Shown here piece by piece: positions 53,766-62,340 of a DNA stretch of 64,000 nt (position 1 is the stretch's first letter; each line of letters opens with the position of its first letter). Made by a program: the position numbers and the translations under genes. The stretch spans positions 248,001 to 312,000 of the forward strand of contig JACKNG010000002.1 of NCBI GenBank assembly GCA_024235015.1. The letters run 5' to 3'. The notes beneath the pieces are model-generated. The model was not told the DNA's origin and did not search any database. It saw only the letters and a list, made by a program, of their open reading frames with translations. This stretch comes from Gammaproteobacteria bacterium. Its GTDB lineage: Bacteria > Pseudomonadota > Gammaproteobacteria > Ga0077536.

Positions 53766-54939
53766 GCTCTTCTACAAGCTGCGCAAGGTCCAGGTTCCGG
53801 TTTCGATCACCGAGTACCTGAGCCTGCTCGCCGCGCTCGACGCGCGCGTGGCGGAATACAGCATCGACAACTTCTACTACCTGGCGCGCGCGGCGCTGAT
53901 CAAGGACGAACGCTACTTCGATCGGTTCGACCAGGTTTTCGCCGAGTACTACCGCGGCAAGGAGATGTTGTTCGACGAGATTTTCGGCGAGATCCCGCTG
54001 GAATGGCTGCGCAAGCAGAAGGAACTCAATCTCACCGAGGAAGAGAAGGCCCAGATCGAAGCCCTCGGCGGCTGGGACAAGCTCATGGAGACGCTGCGCG
54101 AGCGTCTCGCCGAGCAGCAGAAGGAGCATCACGGCGGCAACAAGTGGATCGGCACCGGCGGCACTTCGCCATTCGGCGCCCACGGCTACAACCCGGAAGG
54201 CGTGCGTATCGGCCAGGAAGAAGGCCGCCAGGGTCGCGCGGTGAAGGTTTGGGATCGGCGCGACTTCAAGAACCTCGACGACCAGGTCCAGCTCGGTACG
54301 CGCAATATCAAGGTGGCCCTGCGCCAGCTGCGCCGCTTCGCCCGCGAGGGCGCGACCGAGGAGCTCGACCTCGACGACACCATCCGTTCGACCGCGCGCA
54401 ACGCCGGCCTGCTCGACATCAAGATGGTGCCGGAGCGCCACAACGCGGTGAAGGTGCTGCTGTTCCTCGACGTCGGCGGCTCGATGGACCCTTACGTCAA
54501 GGTCTGCGAGGAGCTGTTCTCCGCCGCGCGCGCCGAGTTCAAACATCTCGAGCACTACTACTTCCACAACTTTCTCTACGAATCGGTCTGGCGCGACAAC
54601 AACATGCGCGCCAACGTACGCGTGCCGACCAGCCAGGTCATGCACACTTACGGCGCCGATCACAAGATCGTCTTCGTCGGCGACGCCACCATGAGCCCCT
54701 ACGAGATCATGGCGGTCGGCGGCAGCGTCGAACACTGGAACGAGGAAGCGGGCGCGACCTGGATGGCGCGCTTGATGGCAATCTTCCCCTACGCGGTGTG
54801 GTTGAACCCGCAGCCGGAGGAATACTGGGGTCACATCCCCTCGATCGGCATGGTCAAGGAACTGATGTCCGAGCGTATGTTCCCACTCACCATGGACGGC
54901 CTCGAACGCGCGATGAAGGCGCTGAAGAAGGCGCACTGA
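53755..54939 (+). CDS. VWA-domain protein, CoxE-like partner of MoxR
   Basis: A 394-residue cytoplasmic protein. The N-terminal 200 residues are helical and charged; the C-terminal half is a von Willebrand A domain with the metal-ion site LFLDVGGSMDPYV (D239-x-G-x-S243), a degenerate form of DxSxS in which Gly replaces the first Ser. Such proteins pair with MoxR ATPases (CoxD/CoxE, RavA/ViaA, NorQ/NorD types). No CO-dehydrogenase or Nor genes are near, so the client is unknown. Starts at a GTG overlapping moxR by 11 nt. Confidence 0.9.
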   Translation: MLIELFYKLRKVQVPVSITEYLSLLAALDARVAEYSIDNFYYLARAALIKDERYFDRFDQVFAEYYRGKEMLFDEIFGEIPLEWLRKQKELNLTEEEKAQIEALGGWDKLMETLRERLAEQQKEHHGGNKWIGTGGTSPFGAHGYNPEGVRIGQEEGRQGRAVKVWDRRDFKNLDDQVQLGTRNIKVALRQLRRFAREGATEELDLDDTIRSTARNAGLLDIKMVPERHNAVKVLLFLDVGGSMDPYVKVCEELFSAARAEFKHLEHYYFHNFLYESVWRDNNMRANVRVPTSQVMHTYGADHKIVFVGDATMSPYEIMAVGGSVEHWNEEAGATWMARLMAIFPYAVWLNPQPEEYWGHIPSIGMVKELMSERMFPLTMDGLERAMKALKKAH

Positions 54940-54968
54940 ATACCTGCCCCCGGGATCGCTTCGCGGCG

Positions 54969-55970
54969 TTGCGGGCGGTCGCAACGACGACCCTGTTCTG
55001 CCTGCTGCTCGCATCACAGCCGGCCGCGGCCATCGAAGCCGACCAGCTCGCGGTGCTCTACGCCGCCGACGATCCCGACAGCCGCGTGCTCGCCGGCTAC
55101 TACGCGACCCGCCGTGGCATCCCGCGTGAACACGTCTACGCCGTCGACGTCGAGACCGACGACGCGGTCATGGCGCCCGGCCATTTCGAGGATCTGCGCG
55201 CCGAGCTCGGTGCGCGCCTCGGTGACGACATCCAGGGCTTTGCCCTGGCCTGGACGCGGCCTTACCGGGTCGGCTGCATGTCGGTGACCAGCGCCTTCGC
55301 ACTCGGTTTCGACGAGCGCTACTGCGCACGTGGCTGCGAGGCGACCGCGACGAGCAACTATTTCGCGTCGCCGTCGAAATTGCCGTTTCGCGACCACGGC
55401 ATCCGTCCCGCAATGCTGCTCGCCGCGCCCGACCCGCCCACCGCGCGGGCCCTGGTCGACCGTGGTATCGCGGCCGACGACACCAATCCCCCGGGCAGCG
55501 CCTACTTCGTGTTGACCAAGGACCGCGCGCGCAATACCCGTGCACCGCGTTTCCATCTCGCCGCGGAGCTGTTCGGGCGCTGGCAGCACAGCGAGGTCCT
55601 GCGCGCCGATGCCCTGCGCAACCGCGATGACGTGATGTTCTATTTCATCGGCGCCAAGCGCGTGGAAGGCCTCGACACCCTGCGCTTCCGCCCCGGTGCA
55701 GTCGCCGATCACCTGACCTCGGCCGGTGGTGTACTCGACGGCGACAAGCAGATGAACGTGCTGGCGTGGATCGCGGCCGGCGCCACCGGCAGCTATGGCA
55801 CGGTGGTCGAACCGTGCAACTACCCGCAGAAGTTCCCCGACCCGGCGCTGGTGATGGCGCGCTACCTCAACGGCGACACCCTGCTCGAAGCCTACTGGAA
55901 GAGCGTGCAATGGCCCGGCCAGGGCGTGTTCGTCGGCGAACCGCTGGCGCGCCCCTTCACCCCGCGCTGA
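54969..55970 (+). CDS. TIGR03790-family exported protein
   Basis: A protein of about 333 residues with a signal peptide (MRAVATTTLFCLLLASQPAAA) if translation begins at the TTG at 54969; no ATG or GTG is available after the VWA stop. The body matches what I remember of TIGR03790: VLYAADDPDSRVLAGYYATRRGIP near the start, ADHLTSAGGVL, then AGATGSYGTVVEPCNYPQKF and LLEAYWKSVQWPGQG near the end. I recall the family as confined to genomes with exosortase/PEP-CTERM systems; function is unknown. It lies 29 nt after the VWA gene. Confidence 0.85.
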   Translation: MRAVATTTLFCLLLASQPAAAIEADQLAVLYAADDPDSRVLAGYYATRRGIPREHVYAVDVETDDAVMAPGHFEDLRAELGARLGDDIQGFALAWTRPYRVGCMSVTSAFALGFDERYCARGCEATATSNYFASPSKLPFRDHGIRPAMLLAAPDPPTARALVDRGIAADDTNPPGSAYFVLTKDRARNTRAPRFHLAAELFGRWQHSEVLRADALRNRDDVMFYFIGAKRVEGLDTLRFRPGAVADHLTSAGGVLDGDKQMNVLAWIAAGATGSYGTVVEPCNYPQKFPDPALVMARYLNGDTLLEAYWKSVQWPGQGVFVGEPLARPFTPR

Positions 55971-56042
55971 GCGCCGCGCGCCACCGCAACGCCGGGCTAC
56001 AATGCGGGCCGCCGTCCCAGCCGCCCCTGCGCCGAGAGCCCT

Positions 56043-56246
56043 ATGATCACGCGCATCGCGCCCCTGCTTTTCGTCTCCCTGCTGGTCCTCGCCGTGCCGT
56101 GGTACTGGCCCGCCGACGACACCCGGGTGTGGCTGGGCATGCCGGCCTGGGTGTGCGTCGCGATTGTGGTCTCGGCGGCGGCCTCGCTGTTGACCGCCGT
56201 ACTGATGGCGCGGCCGTGGCCGGGCGAGCGGGACGACGATGACTGA
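56043..56246 (+). CDS. DUF3311 small membrane protein
   Basis: A 67-residue protein with two hydrophobic spans (about 5-22 and 35-55), a PWYWPADDTRVWLGMPAWV loop and an acidic C-terminus. This is the DUF3311 pattern: small subunits nearly always encoded just before a sodium:solute symporter. It overlaps the symporter gene by 8 nt, supporting a shared complex. A TACAAT sits 40 nt upstream, but I find no -35. Confidence 0.85.
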   Translation: MITRIAPLLFVSLLVLAVPWYWPADDTRVWLGMPAWVCVAIVVSAAASLLTAVLMARPWPGERDDDD

Positions 56247-57750
56247 CCTGGTCCCGCTCGGCGTCGGCGCCTGGGCATTCATCGGCCTCTACTTGGTCTC
56301 GCTGATCGGTATCGGCTGGTGGGCCCACCGCGCCAGCGAGGCCGACACGCTGCAGGACTTCTACCTCGCCGGCAACGGCTTCGGCTTCGTCGTGCTGTTC
56401 TTCACCCTGTTCGCCACCCAGTACAGTGGGAACACCTTCTTCGCCTTCACCGGCGCCACCTACCGCATCGGTTACGCCTGGATCCTGAGCCTGCACTTCA
56501 TGACCGCGGTCGTGATTGCCTACCTCACCTTCGCCCCCGCACTGCACCGCCTGGCACGCGAGCGACGTTACCTGACCCCGGCCGATTTCATCGCCGATCG
56601 CTACGGCAACCGGCTACTCACCCTCCTCGTCACCACCATCATGCTGGTCGTGCTGTGCAACTTCCTGCTCGCCCAGCTCATGGCCATGGGGCGCGCGATG
56701 CAGGGCCTGGCCCGCGATCCGGGCGGCACGGCCTACACCGCCGGCGTCATCGTGCTCGCGCTCATCATGGTCATCTACGGCACCCTCGGTGGCCTGCGCG
56801 CGGTGGCCTGGACCGATGCCCTGCAGGGCGGCATCCTCGCCGTCGGCTTTCTCGTCCTCGCCGCACTCCTGTTCGATCATTTCGGCTCGCTGGGCGAGGC
56901 CACGCGGCGCATCATGGCTGCCGACCTCGCCGCCGGCACGCGCAAGGCGTTGGTCCCCGATGCTGCGCGCTGTCGCGAATGGCTGAGCTACATCCTCACG
57001 GTCGGCTTCGGTATCTGTCTCTATCCCCAGGCCATCCAGCGCATCTATGCCGCGCGCTCGGCGCGCGTGCTGCGTCGCAGCCTCGCCGTGATGGCCTTCA
57101 TGCCGCTGCCGACGATGCTGATCTCCCTGGTCGCCGGGATCATGGCCCTGGCCTACCTTCCGGGCCTCGAGGGGGCGGCTGCCGACCAGGTCTTCGGCCG
57201 CGTGCTGCGCGAACTGCAGACTCATTCCACGCTCGGCTATGGCCTCGTCGTCGTGACCATGGCGGCGGTGCTGGCGGCGATGATGTCCACCGCCGATTCC
57301 GCCCTGCTCTCGATCTCCTCCATGCTGACCAAGGACATCTGCGCCGCCCACCTCATGCGCGACGCGTCGGAAGCGCAGCTGACGCGGGTCGGCAAGATCT
57401 GCTCGTGGACCCTGATCGCGATCCTCATCGCCCTCGCCGTGGCGCTGCGCGAAGCGGCCTCGCTGGTCGAGTTGATGGATCGCAAGCTCGATCTCCTCAT
57501 CCAGCTGGTGCCGGCCTTCATTCTCGGCCTGCGCTGGCGCGGTCTGCGCGGCGGCGCGGTCGCAGCCGGTCTCGTCGCCGGCGTGGCGCTTGCCCTCACC
57601 CTGGCCTTCGCCGACCTGCCGTTCACGAGCCGCGGCAAGGTCTGGGGCTTCCACCCGGGCCTGGTCGCCCTGTTACCAAATCTCCTCATCGCCGTCGCCG
57701 GCTCGCTGTGGTGGCCGCCGGCGCGGCCGACGGGCGTCGCCAGGAGGTGA
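56239..57750 (+). CDS. Sodium:solute symporter (SSS family)
   Basis: A 503-residue membrane protein with about thirteen spans. SSS-family features include DFYLAGNGFGFVVLFFTLFATQYSGNTFFAF in spans 1-2, YLTPADFIADRYGNR, GGLRAVAWTDALQGG and AAMMSTADSALLSISSMLTKDI, the last carrying the sodium-site serines. Substrate cannot be read from sequence; relatives with a DUF3311 partner transport small organic solutes. The ATG lies inside the DUF3311 gene. Confidence 0.92.
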   Translation: MTDLVPLGVGAWAFIGLYLVSLIGIGWWAHRASEADTLQDFYLAGNGFGFVVLFFTLFATQYSGNTFFAFTGATYRIGYAWILSLHFMTAVVIAYLTFAPALHRLARERRYLTPADFIADRYGNRLLTLLVTTIMLVVLCNFLLAQLMAMGRAMQGLARDPGGTAYTAGVIVLALIMVIYGTLGGLRAVAWTDALQGGILAVGFLVLAALLFDHFGSLGEATRRIMAADLAAGTRKALVPDAARCREWLSYILTVGFGICLYPQAIQRIYAARSARVLRRSLAVMAFMPLPTMLISLVAGIMALAYLPGLEGAAADQVFGRVLRELQTHSTLGYGLVVVTMAAVLAAMMSTADSALLSISSMLTKDICAAHLMRDASEAQLTRVGKICSWTLIAILIALAVALREAASLVELMDRKLDLLIQLVPAFILGLRWRGLRGGAVAAGLVAGVALALTLAFADLPFTSRGKVWGFHPGLVALLPNLLIAVAGSLWWPPARPTGVARR

Positions 57751-57813
57751 CAGTCGCGCCGCTCGCGCGCCACGCCGCGGGCGTCGCCCACCCGGCGTAC
57801 GCACGACACCGGC

Positions 57814-57829
57814 GTGTAATCGATCACAC
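57814..57829. repeat. Imperfect palindrome upstream of the sigma-54-type promoter
   Basis: GTGTAATCGATCACAC has arms that match at all but one base pair. It lies about 90-105 bp upstream of the predicted start at 57919, the usual range for an enhancer-binding protein, but matches no site I know. Confidence 0.4.
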
Positions 57830-57892
57830 TTCGCCTGCCGAAACCTGAAGCGGTTCGCACTATCGCCGCTGTTGGCGGCCGCTGGGCGCGAG

Positions 57893-57908
57893 TGGAACGC
57901 TTGTTGCA
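57893..57908 (+). promoter_or_regulatory. Sigma-54-type promoter of the 68-residue gene
   Basis: TGGAACGCTTGTTGCA fits the sigma-54 consensus TGGCACG-N4-TTGCA with one mismatch, and the essential GG and GC are exactly 10 nt apart. Transcription would start near 57919, 29 nt before the ATG. Confidence 0.65.
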
Positions 57909-57947
57909 AGTAACCGGGTAACGCTGACCCAGCTCTGGAGAGTCCCG

Positions 57948-58154
57948 ATGAACGCCCTCTACAGTCTTCCGCACACGGCAAAATTCGCCGGCTACCGCGA
58001 CCTCAACGGTGAATACATCCCCTTCGAGACCGCCGACGAAGTGTTCAGCCGCGCCCGCGCCATCGGCGCCCGCGTGCTCCTACGCCTGCATCTCGACGAG
58101 CGCCACGAACTGCAGGGAATGTTCTATACCAACGACCGCAGCCTGAGCGCCTGA
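57948..58154 (+). CDS. Small protein of unknown function (68 residues)
   Basis: No family recognised. The ATG follows GGAGAG by about 7 nt, and the codon use is like that of neighbouring genes. The product is a mix of helix and strand (KFAGYRDLNGEYIPFETADEVF, then ARAIGARVLLRLHLDERHEL) with no Cys, no signal peptide and no membrane span; it might be a small regulator or a ligand-binding domain. It stands alone behind a sigma-54-type promoter. Confidence 0.7.
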   Translation: MNALYSLPHTAKFAGYRDLNGEYIPFETADEVFSRARAIGARVLLRLHLDERHELQGMFYTNDRSLSA

Positions 58155-58269
58155 GCCGACGACGCTATCGCTACACCAAGCGGTCGCGGCCATCCGGTCG
58201 CCGTCCGCACTGGCCACGGAAGGCCATGATCCGACAAGCTAGGCCGTGGACTTTCCCAGCGCCACCGCC

Positions 58270-58989
58270 ATGCACCGACCGACGGCCATCCGCGCCCTGC
58301 ACCCAACGCTGCTGGTCGCAGTCCTGCTCGCCGCCACGGCGTGTGCGCCGGAGCCCGATTACCTGCCCCTGGAGGCGGGCCGCTGGTGGTACTACGCGGT
58401 GGAATCGACCGTGCTCGACGAGACGAACCGCGCGCGGGTGATCATGGCCAACCTCGGCCCCGCCCGGCTCGACGGCCAACGGGTCTACCTGAGACGCAGA
58501 CAGGCGCATGCGCTCGACTATCTCCAGTACGACGGCGAACACCCTGAGCGCGGCGTACGCCGGGTCGCCCACCGCCGGCCCGGCCCCACCGGCATCGTCC
58601 GCGACCAGCCAGCGCGGGTGCTGTTGCGCGAGGACGGCGCCTGGCGCGTGCCGAGCACGCTGGGCCTGATCGAGAGCCGCACCTTCGCCGCCCAGGACCG
58701 CATCATCCCGCGCCGGGTCGCGCTCGACCTCAGTAAGCGGGTCGTGCGGCGCGACGCGACCACGACGGTGCCGGCGGGACACTTCACCGCCTGCCTGCTG
58801 GTCGTCGGCGAAGGCCGCGTCGCGGTGCGCACCGACCGCGGCAACGCCTCGGCCATGGTCACCGTGCGCACGCGCGAGTGGTACGCCCGCGGGATCGGTC
58901 TGGTCCGCCTCGAACGCGAGGAACGCGCCGACAGCACCTTCCTCAGGAACGGTCGCCAGATCTGGGTACTCGTCGCCCACGGCGATTGA
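58270..58989 (+). CDS. Putative lipoprotein of unknown function (239 residues)
   Basis: The ATG at 58270 starts MHRPTAIRALHPTLLVAVLL, followed by an AATAC cysteine as probable lipid site (the lipobox is not canonical). The mature protein begins APEPDYLPLEAGRWWYYAVES and has a beta-rich, Arg/Val-rich body with one further Cys; the phrase PAGHFTACLLVVGEG recurs in exported unknown proteins. No enzyme motif. A GTG at 58246 would add eight residues. It is 80-odd bases downstream of the 68-residue gene and may be independent. Confidence 0.75.
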   Translation: MHRPTAIRALHPTLLVAVLLAATACAPEPDYLPLEAGRWWYYAVESTVLDETNRARVIMANLGPARLDGQRVYLRRRQAHALDYLQYDGEHPERGVRRVAHRRPGPTGIVRDQPARVLLREDGAWRVPSTLGLIESRTFAAQDRIIPRRVALDLSKRVVRRDATTTVPAGHFTACLLVVGEGRVAVRTDRGNASAMVTVRTREWYARGIGLVRLEREERADSTFLRNGRQIWVLVAHGD

Positions 58990-59103
58990 GCCCTTCGCCT
59001 TGTTGGGTAGGGGCCGATCGGCTACCCTTCCGCCCCCGCGCGCTGCCGGCCGCACCCCGGCGGCCTGCGCCGCCACCCACGGCAACGGACAGGGCCCGCC
59101 GAC

Positions 59104-60582
59104 GTGACCGCACAACAAACTGCCGCCTCCGCCGGGGTCCGTCGCGTGCCGCTGACGCGGCGTGTGCTCGCCGATCTCGATACGCCACTGAGCGTCTATG
59201 CCAAGCTCGCGCGCGGCCCGCACAGCTTCCTGCTGGAGTCGGTCGAAGGCGGTGAGAAATGGGGGCGTTACTCCATCATCGGCCTGCCCGCGCGCCGCAC
59301 CCTGGTGGTCCGTGGCCACGAAGTCAGCGTGCGCGAGGGCGATGCGCTCGTCGAGCAGCACACCGTCGCCGACCCGCTGCGCTGGATCGAGGACTACCAC
59401 GCCCGCTTCCGCGCCCCGCCGCCGGCCGAGCTGCCACGCTTCTGCGGCGGACTGGTCGGCTACTTCGGCTACGACACGGTGCGTTACGTGGAGTCGCGCG
59501 TGGCCCAGTCGAGTCCGCCCGACCCGCTCGGTACGCCCGACGTCTACCTGCTGCAGGTCGACGATTTCGTCGTCTTCGACAACCTGCGTGGCGAGTTGCT
59601 GCTGGTCAAATACGTCGCCGCCGACGACGCGGCCGCGCGCGCCGCGGGCGAAGCCGAGCTCGATCGCCTGTGCGCGCAACTGCGCGCCCCCCTGCCGGCG
59701 CTGCCGGCGCCGGTCGCCGGCACGGCCACGCGCGAAACCGACTTCGAATCCGATTTCGGCCACGATGCCTTCCTCGCCGCGGTCGAGCGCGTAAAGGACT
59801 ACATCATCGACGGCGACGTCATGCAGGTGGTGCTCGCCCAGCGCATGTCCATCGCGCTCGACGTCGAGCCGATCAACATCTACCGCGCGCTGCGCCATCT
59901 CAATCCCTCGCCCTACCTCTATTTCTTCGATCTCGGCGAATTCCACGTCGTCGGCTCCTCGCCCGAGATCCTGGTCCGCGTCGAGGACGGCGTGGTGACC
60001 ACGCGACCGCTGGCCGGCACGCGCCGGCGCGGCCGCACGAGCGCCGAGGATCTCGCCCTCGAACGCGAGCTGCTGGCCGACCCCAAGGAGCTCGCCGAGC
60101 ACCTGATGCTGATCGACCTCGGCCGCAACGACATCGGCCGCGTGGCCGAGACCGGCAGCGTGCGCGTGACCGAGAAGATGGTCATCGAACGCTACTCGCA
60201 CGTCATGCACATCTCCTCGACCGTGGAAGGCCGCTTGCGCGGCGACCGCAACGCGATGGACGCGCTGCGCGCGACCCTGCCCGTCGGCACCCTGTCGGGC
60301 GCGCCCAAGATCCGCGCAATCGAGATCATCGACGAACTCGAACCGGTGCGGCGCGGCATCTACGGCGGCGCCGTCGGCTACCTGTCGTGGAACGGCAACA
60401 TGGACACCGCCATCGCCATCCGCACTGCGGTGGTGAAGGACGGGCGCCTCTACATCGAGGCCGGCTGCGGCGTGGTCGCGGACTCGGTGCCGGAGTACGA
60501 ATGGCAGGAAACCTTGAACAAGGGCCGGGCGATTTTCCGCGCCGTGGCCATGGCCGAAGGCGGCCTCGCGCCGAGCGCCTGA
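59104..60582 (+). CDS. trpE: Anthranilate synthase component I (TrpE)
   Basis: TrpE converts chorismate to anthranilate using ammonia from its glutaminase partner TrpG. The 492-residue product shows the LLES and SIIG regulatory region at 40-60, then the chorismate-binding core: RPLAGTRRRG, LIDLGRNDIGRVA, YSHVMHISSTVEG, LPVGTLSGAPKIRA, EPVRRGIYGGAVGYL, ending in AGCGVVADSVPEYEW. A GTG start is used. The downstream gene is gshA, not trpG, so trpGDC must lie elsewhere. No leader-peptide attenuator is seen. Confidence 0.96.
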   Translation: MTAQQTAASAGVRRVPLTRRVLADLDTPLSVYAKLARGPHSFLLESVEGGEKWGRYSIIGLPARRTLVVRGHEVSVREGDALVEQHTVADPLRWIEDYHARFRAPPPAELPRFCGGLVGYFGYDTVRYVESRVAQSSPPDPLGTPDVYLLQVDDFVVFDNLRGELLLVKYVAADDAAARAAGEAELDRLCAQLRAPLPALPAPVAGTATRETDFESDFGHDAFLAAVERVKDYIIDGDVMQVVLAQRMSIALDVEPINIYRALRHLNPSPYLYFFDLGEFHVVGSSPEILVRVEDGVVTTRPLAGTRRRGRTSAEDLALERELLADPKELAEHLMLIDLGRNDIGRVAETGSVRVTEKMVIERYSHVMHISSTVEGRLRGDRNAMDALRATLPVGTLSGAPKIRAIEIIDELEPVRRGIYGGAVGYLSWNGNMDTAIAIRTAVVKDGRLYIEAGCGVVADSVPEYEWQETLNKGRAIFRAVAMAEGGLAPSA

Positions 60583-60680
60583 ACGCGCCCGAACAGGGGC
60601 CGCGAGCGGCGCGTGCACGGCGCTGTACTTGCGGGCCACGGACAGTGTAATTTCTGCGCTCTTTTGCACGGCCCCCATCG

Positions 60681-62249
60681 ATGTCGAAACTGCTCGAACA
60701 GCGCCTGCGCCGACTGCTCGCCGCGGGCCACGCCCCGCTCCTCGGCGGCGGCTTGAAAGGCCTCGAAAAGGAAAGCCTGCGCATCACCCGTTCGGGCTCG
60801 ATCGCACAGACGCCGCATCCCACCGCGTGGGGCGCGCCGCTGACCCATCCCTACATCACCACCGACTATTCCGAGGCCCTGCCGGAATTCATCACGCCGG
60901 CCCACGCGGACGTCACCGACACGGTGCGTTTCCTCGAGGACATCCATCGCTTCCTTTACCAGCATCTCGCCGACGACGAACTGCTGTGGGCGGCGAGCAT
61001 GCCGTGCGCGGTGAGCGACGACGGCTCGATTCCGATCGCGCGCTACGGCAGTTCCAACGTCGGGCGTATGAAGCACATCTACCGCGTCGGCCTCGACTAC
61101 CGCTACGGTCGGCGCATGCAGGCCATCGCCGGCGTGCACTTCAATTACTCGCTGCCACGGGCTTTCTGGCCGGCCTACCAGGACGGCGAGGGCGCAACCG
61201 GTGCGCTGCAGGCCTTCATCGATACCTGTTACTTCGCCCTGATCCGCAACTTCAAGCGCATCGGCTGGATGGTGCCACTGCTGTTCGGCAATTCGCCGGC
61301 GGTGTGCAAGTCATTTCTCGCCGGGCGCACCACGCGCTTTCGCGAACTCATGCGCGGCACCTATTACCTGCCCTACGCGACCTCGCTGCGCATGAGCGAC
61401 ATCGGCTACAAGAACAAGAACCAGGCCGCGCTGACCGTGTCCTACGACAATCTCACGGCCTATGTCGACAGCCTGCAACAGGCGCTGCGCACGCCCTACC
61501 CCGAGTACGAGGCCATCGGCTTGTACGACGGCGAGGAGCGCATCCAGCTCAGCACCAGCGTGCTCCAGATCGAGAACGAGTACTACAGTTTCATTCGCCC
61601 CAAGCGCACCACCGAAGCCGGCGAACGGCCGACCAACGCGCTGCGCGCGCGCGGTGTCGAGTACGTCGAGGTGCGAGCGCTGGATGTCAACAGCCTGAGC
61701 CCGATCGGCGTCGACGTCGAACAACTGCGTTTCGTCGAGGCGTTCGTCATCTTCTGCCTCCTCGAAGAGAGCCCGCCGTTGACCGACACCGAGCTGCGCG
61801 GCATCGAGTACAACGAACTCACCGTCGCCCTGCGCGGCCGCACCCCGGGCCTGGAATTGATCGCGCCCGCCGGCAAGCGGGCGCTGCGTGCCTGGAGCCT
61901 CGAAATCTGCGATCGCATGCAGGCCATCTGCGAGGCGCTCGACGCCAACGAGGCCGGCACGCCCTACGGCCACGCGCTGCGCCAGCAGGTCGAGGCACTG
62001 CGCCACCCGGAACTGCTGCCGTCGGCACGGGTGCTGGACACCCTGGCCAGCGACAAGCAGCAGTTCCACAACTACGCCATGGCACTGTCGACCGGTTATG
62101 CCGACGCCCTGCGCGGCAATCCGCCCGACCCTGCCACGGAGCAGCGTTTCACCGAGCTTGCGCGCACCTCGCACGCAGAGCAGGCCGCGATCGAGGCGAC
62201 CGACGACGTGCCGCTCGACGACTACATCCGCGCCTACATCGCGAGCTGA
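60681..62249 (+). CDS. gshA: Glutamate--cysteine ligase (type 1)
   Basis: GshA makes gamma-glutamylcysteine, the rate-limiting step of glutathione synthesis; GloA, encoded 32 kb away, uses the product. The 522-residue enzyme matches E. coli (518) and shows GLKGLEKESLRIT, TTDYSEALPEFIT, GVHFNYSLP, RTTEAGERPTNALRARGVEYVEVRALDVNSL-type elements (motifs LRARGVEYVEVR and ALDVNSLSP). The ATG lies 98 nt after trpE; TGTAAT at about 60645 is a weak -10. Confidence 0.96.
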   Translation: MSKLLEQRLRRLLAAGHAPLLGGGLKGLEKESLRITRSGSIAQTPHPTAWGAPLTHPYITTDYSEALPEFITPAHADVTDTVRFLEDIHRFLYQHLADDELLWAASMPCAVSDDGSIPIARYGSSNVGRMKHIYRVGLDYRYGRRMQAIAGVHFNYSLPRAFWPAYQDGEGATGALQAFIDTCYFALIRNFKRIGWMVPLLFGNSPAVCKSFLAGRTTRFRELMRGTYYLPYATSLRMSDIGYKNKNQAALTVSYDNLTAYVDSLQQALRTPYPEYEAIGLYDGEERIQLSTSVLQIENEYYSFIRPKRTTEAGERPTNALRARGVEYVEVRALDVNSLSPIGVDVEQLRFVEAFVIFCLLEESPPLTDTELRGIEYNELTVALRGRTPGLELIAPAGKRALRAWSLEICDRMQAICEALDANEAGTPYGHALRQQVEALRHPELLPSARVLDTLASDKQQFHNYAMALSTGYADALRGNPPDPATEQRFTELARTSHAEQAAIEATDDVPLDDYIRAYIAS

Positions 62250-62340
62250 CCCGCCGCGGCGGAACTTCGCGCGCCGGCGCCGCTCTCAACTCGACGGGGC
62301 CCGCGTCCGGCTCCACGGCCAACCACGAGGAGAATGCGCC

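Noticed and set aside
59005..59027. GGGTAG...CTACCC stem-loop between the lipoprotein gene and trpE as a terminator or attenuator
   Set aside because: The stem is imperfect with a bulge, no T-run follows, and there is no leader peptide with tryptophan codons.
60630..60660. Promoter for gshA around TGTAAT
   Set aside because: No -35 at usable spacing; it is too weak to list as a feature.
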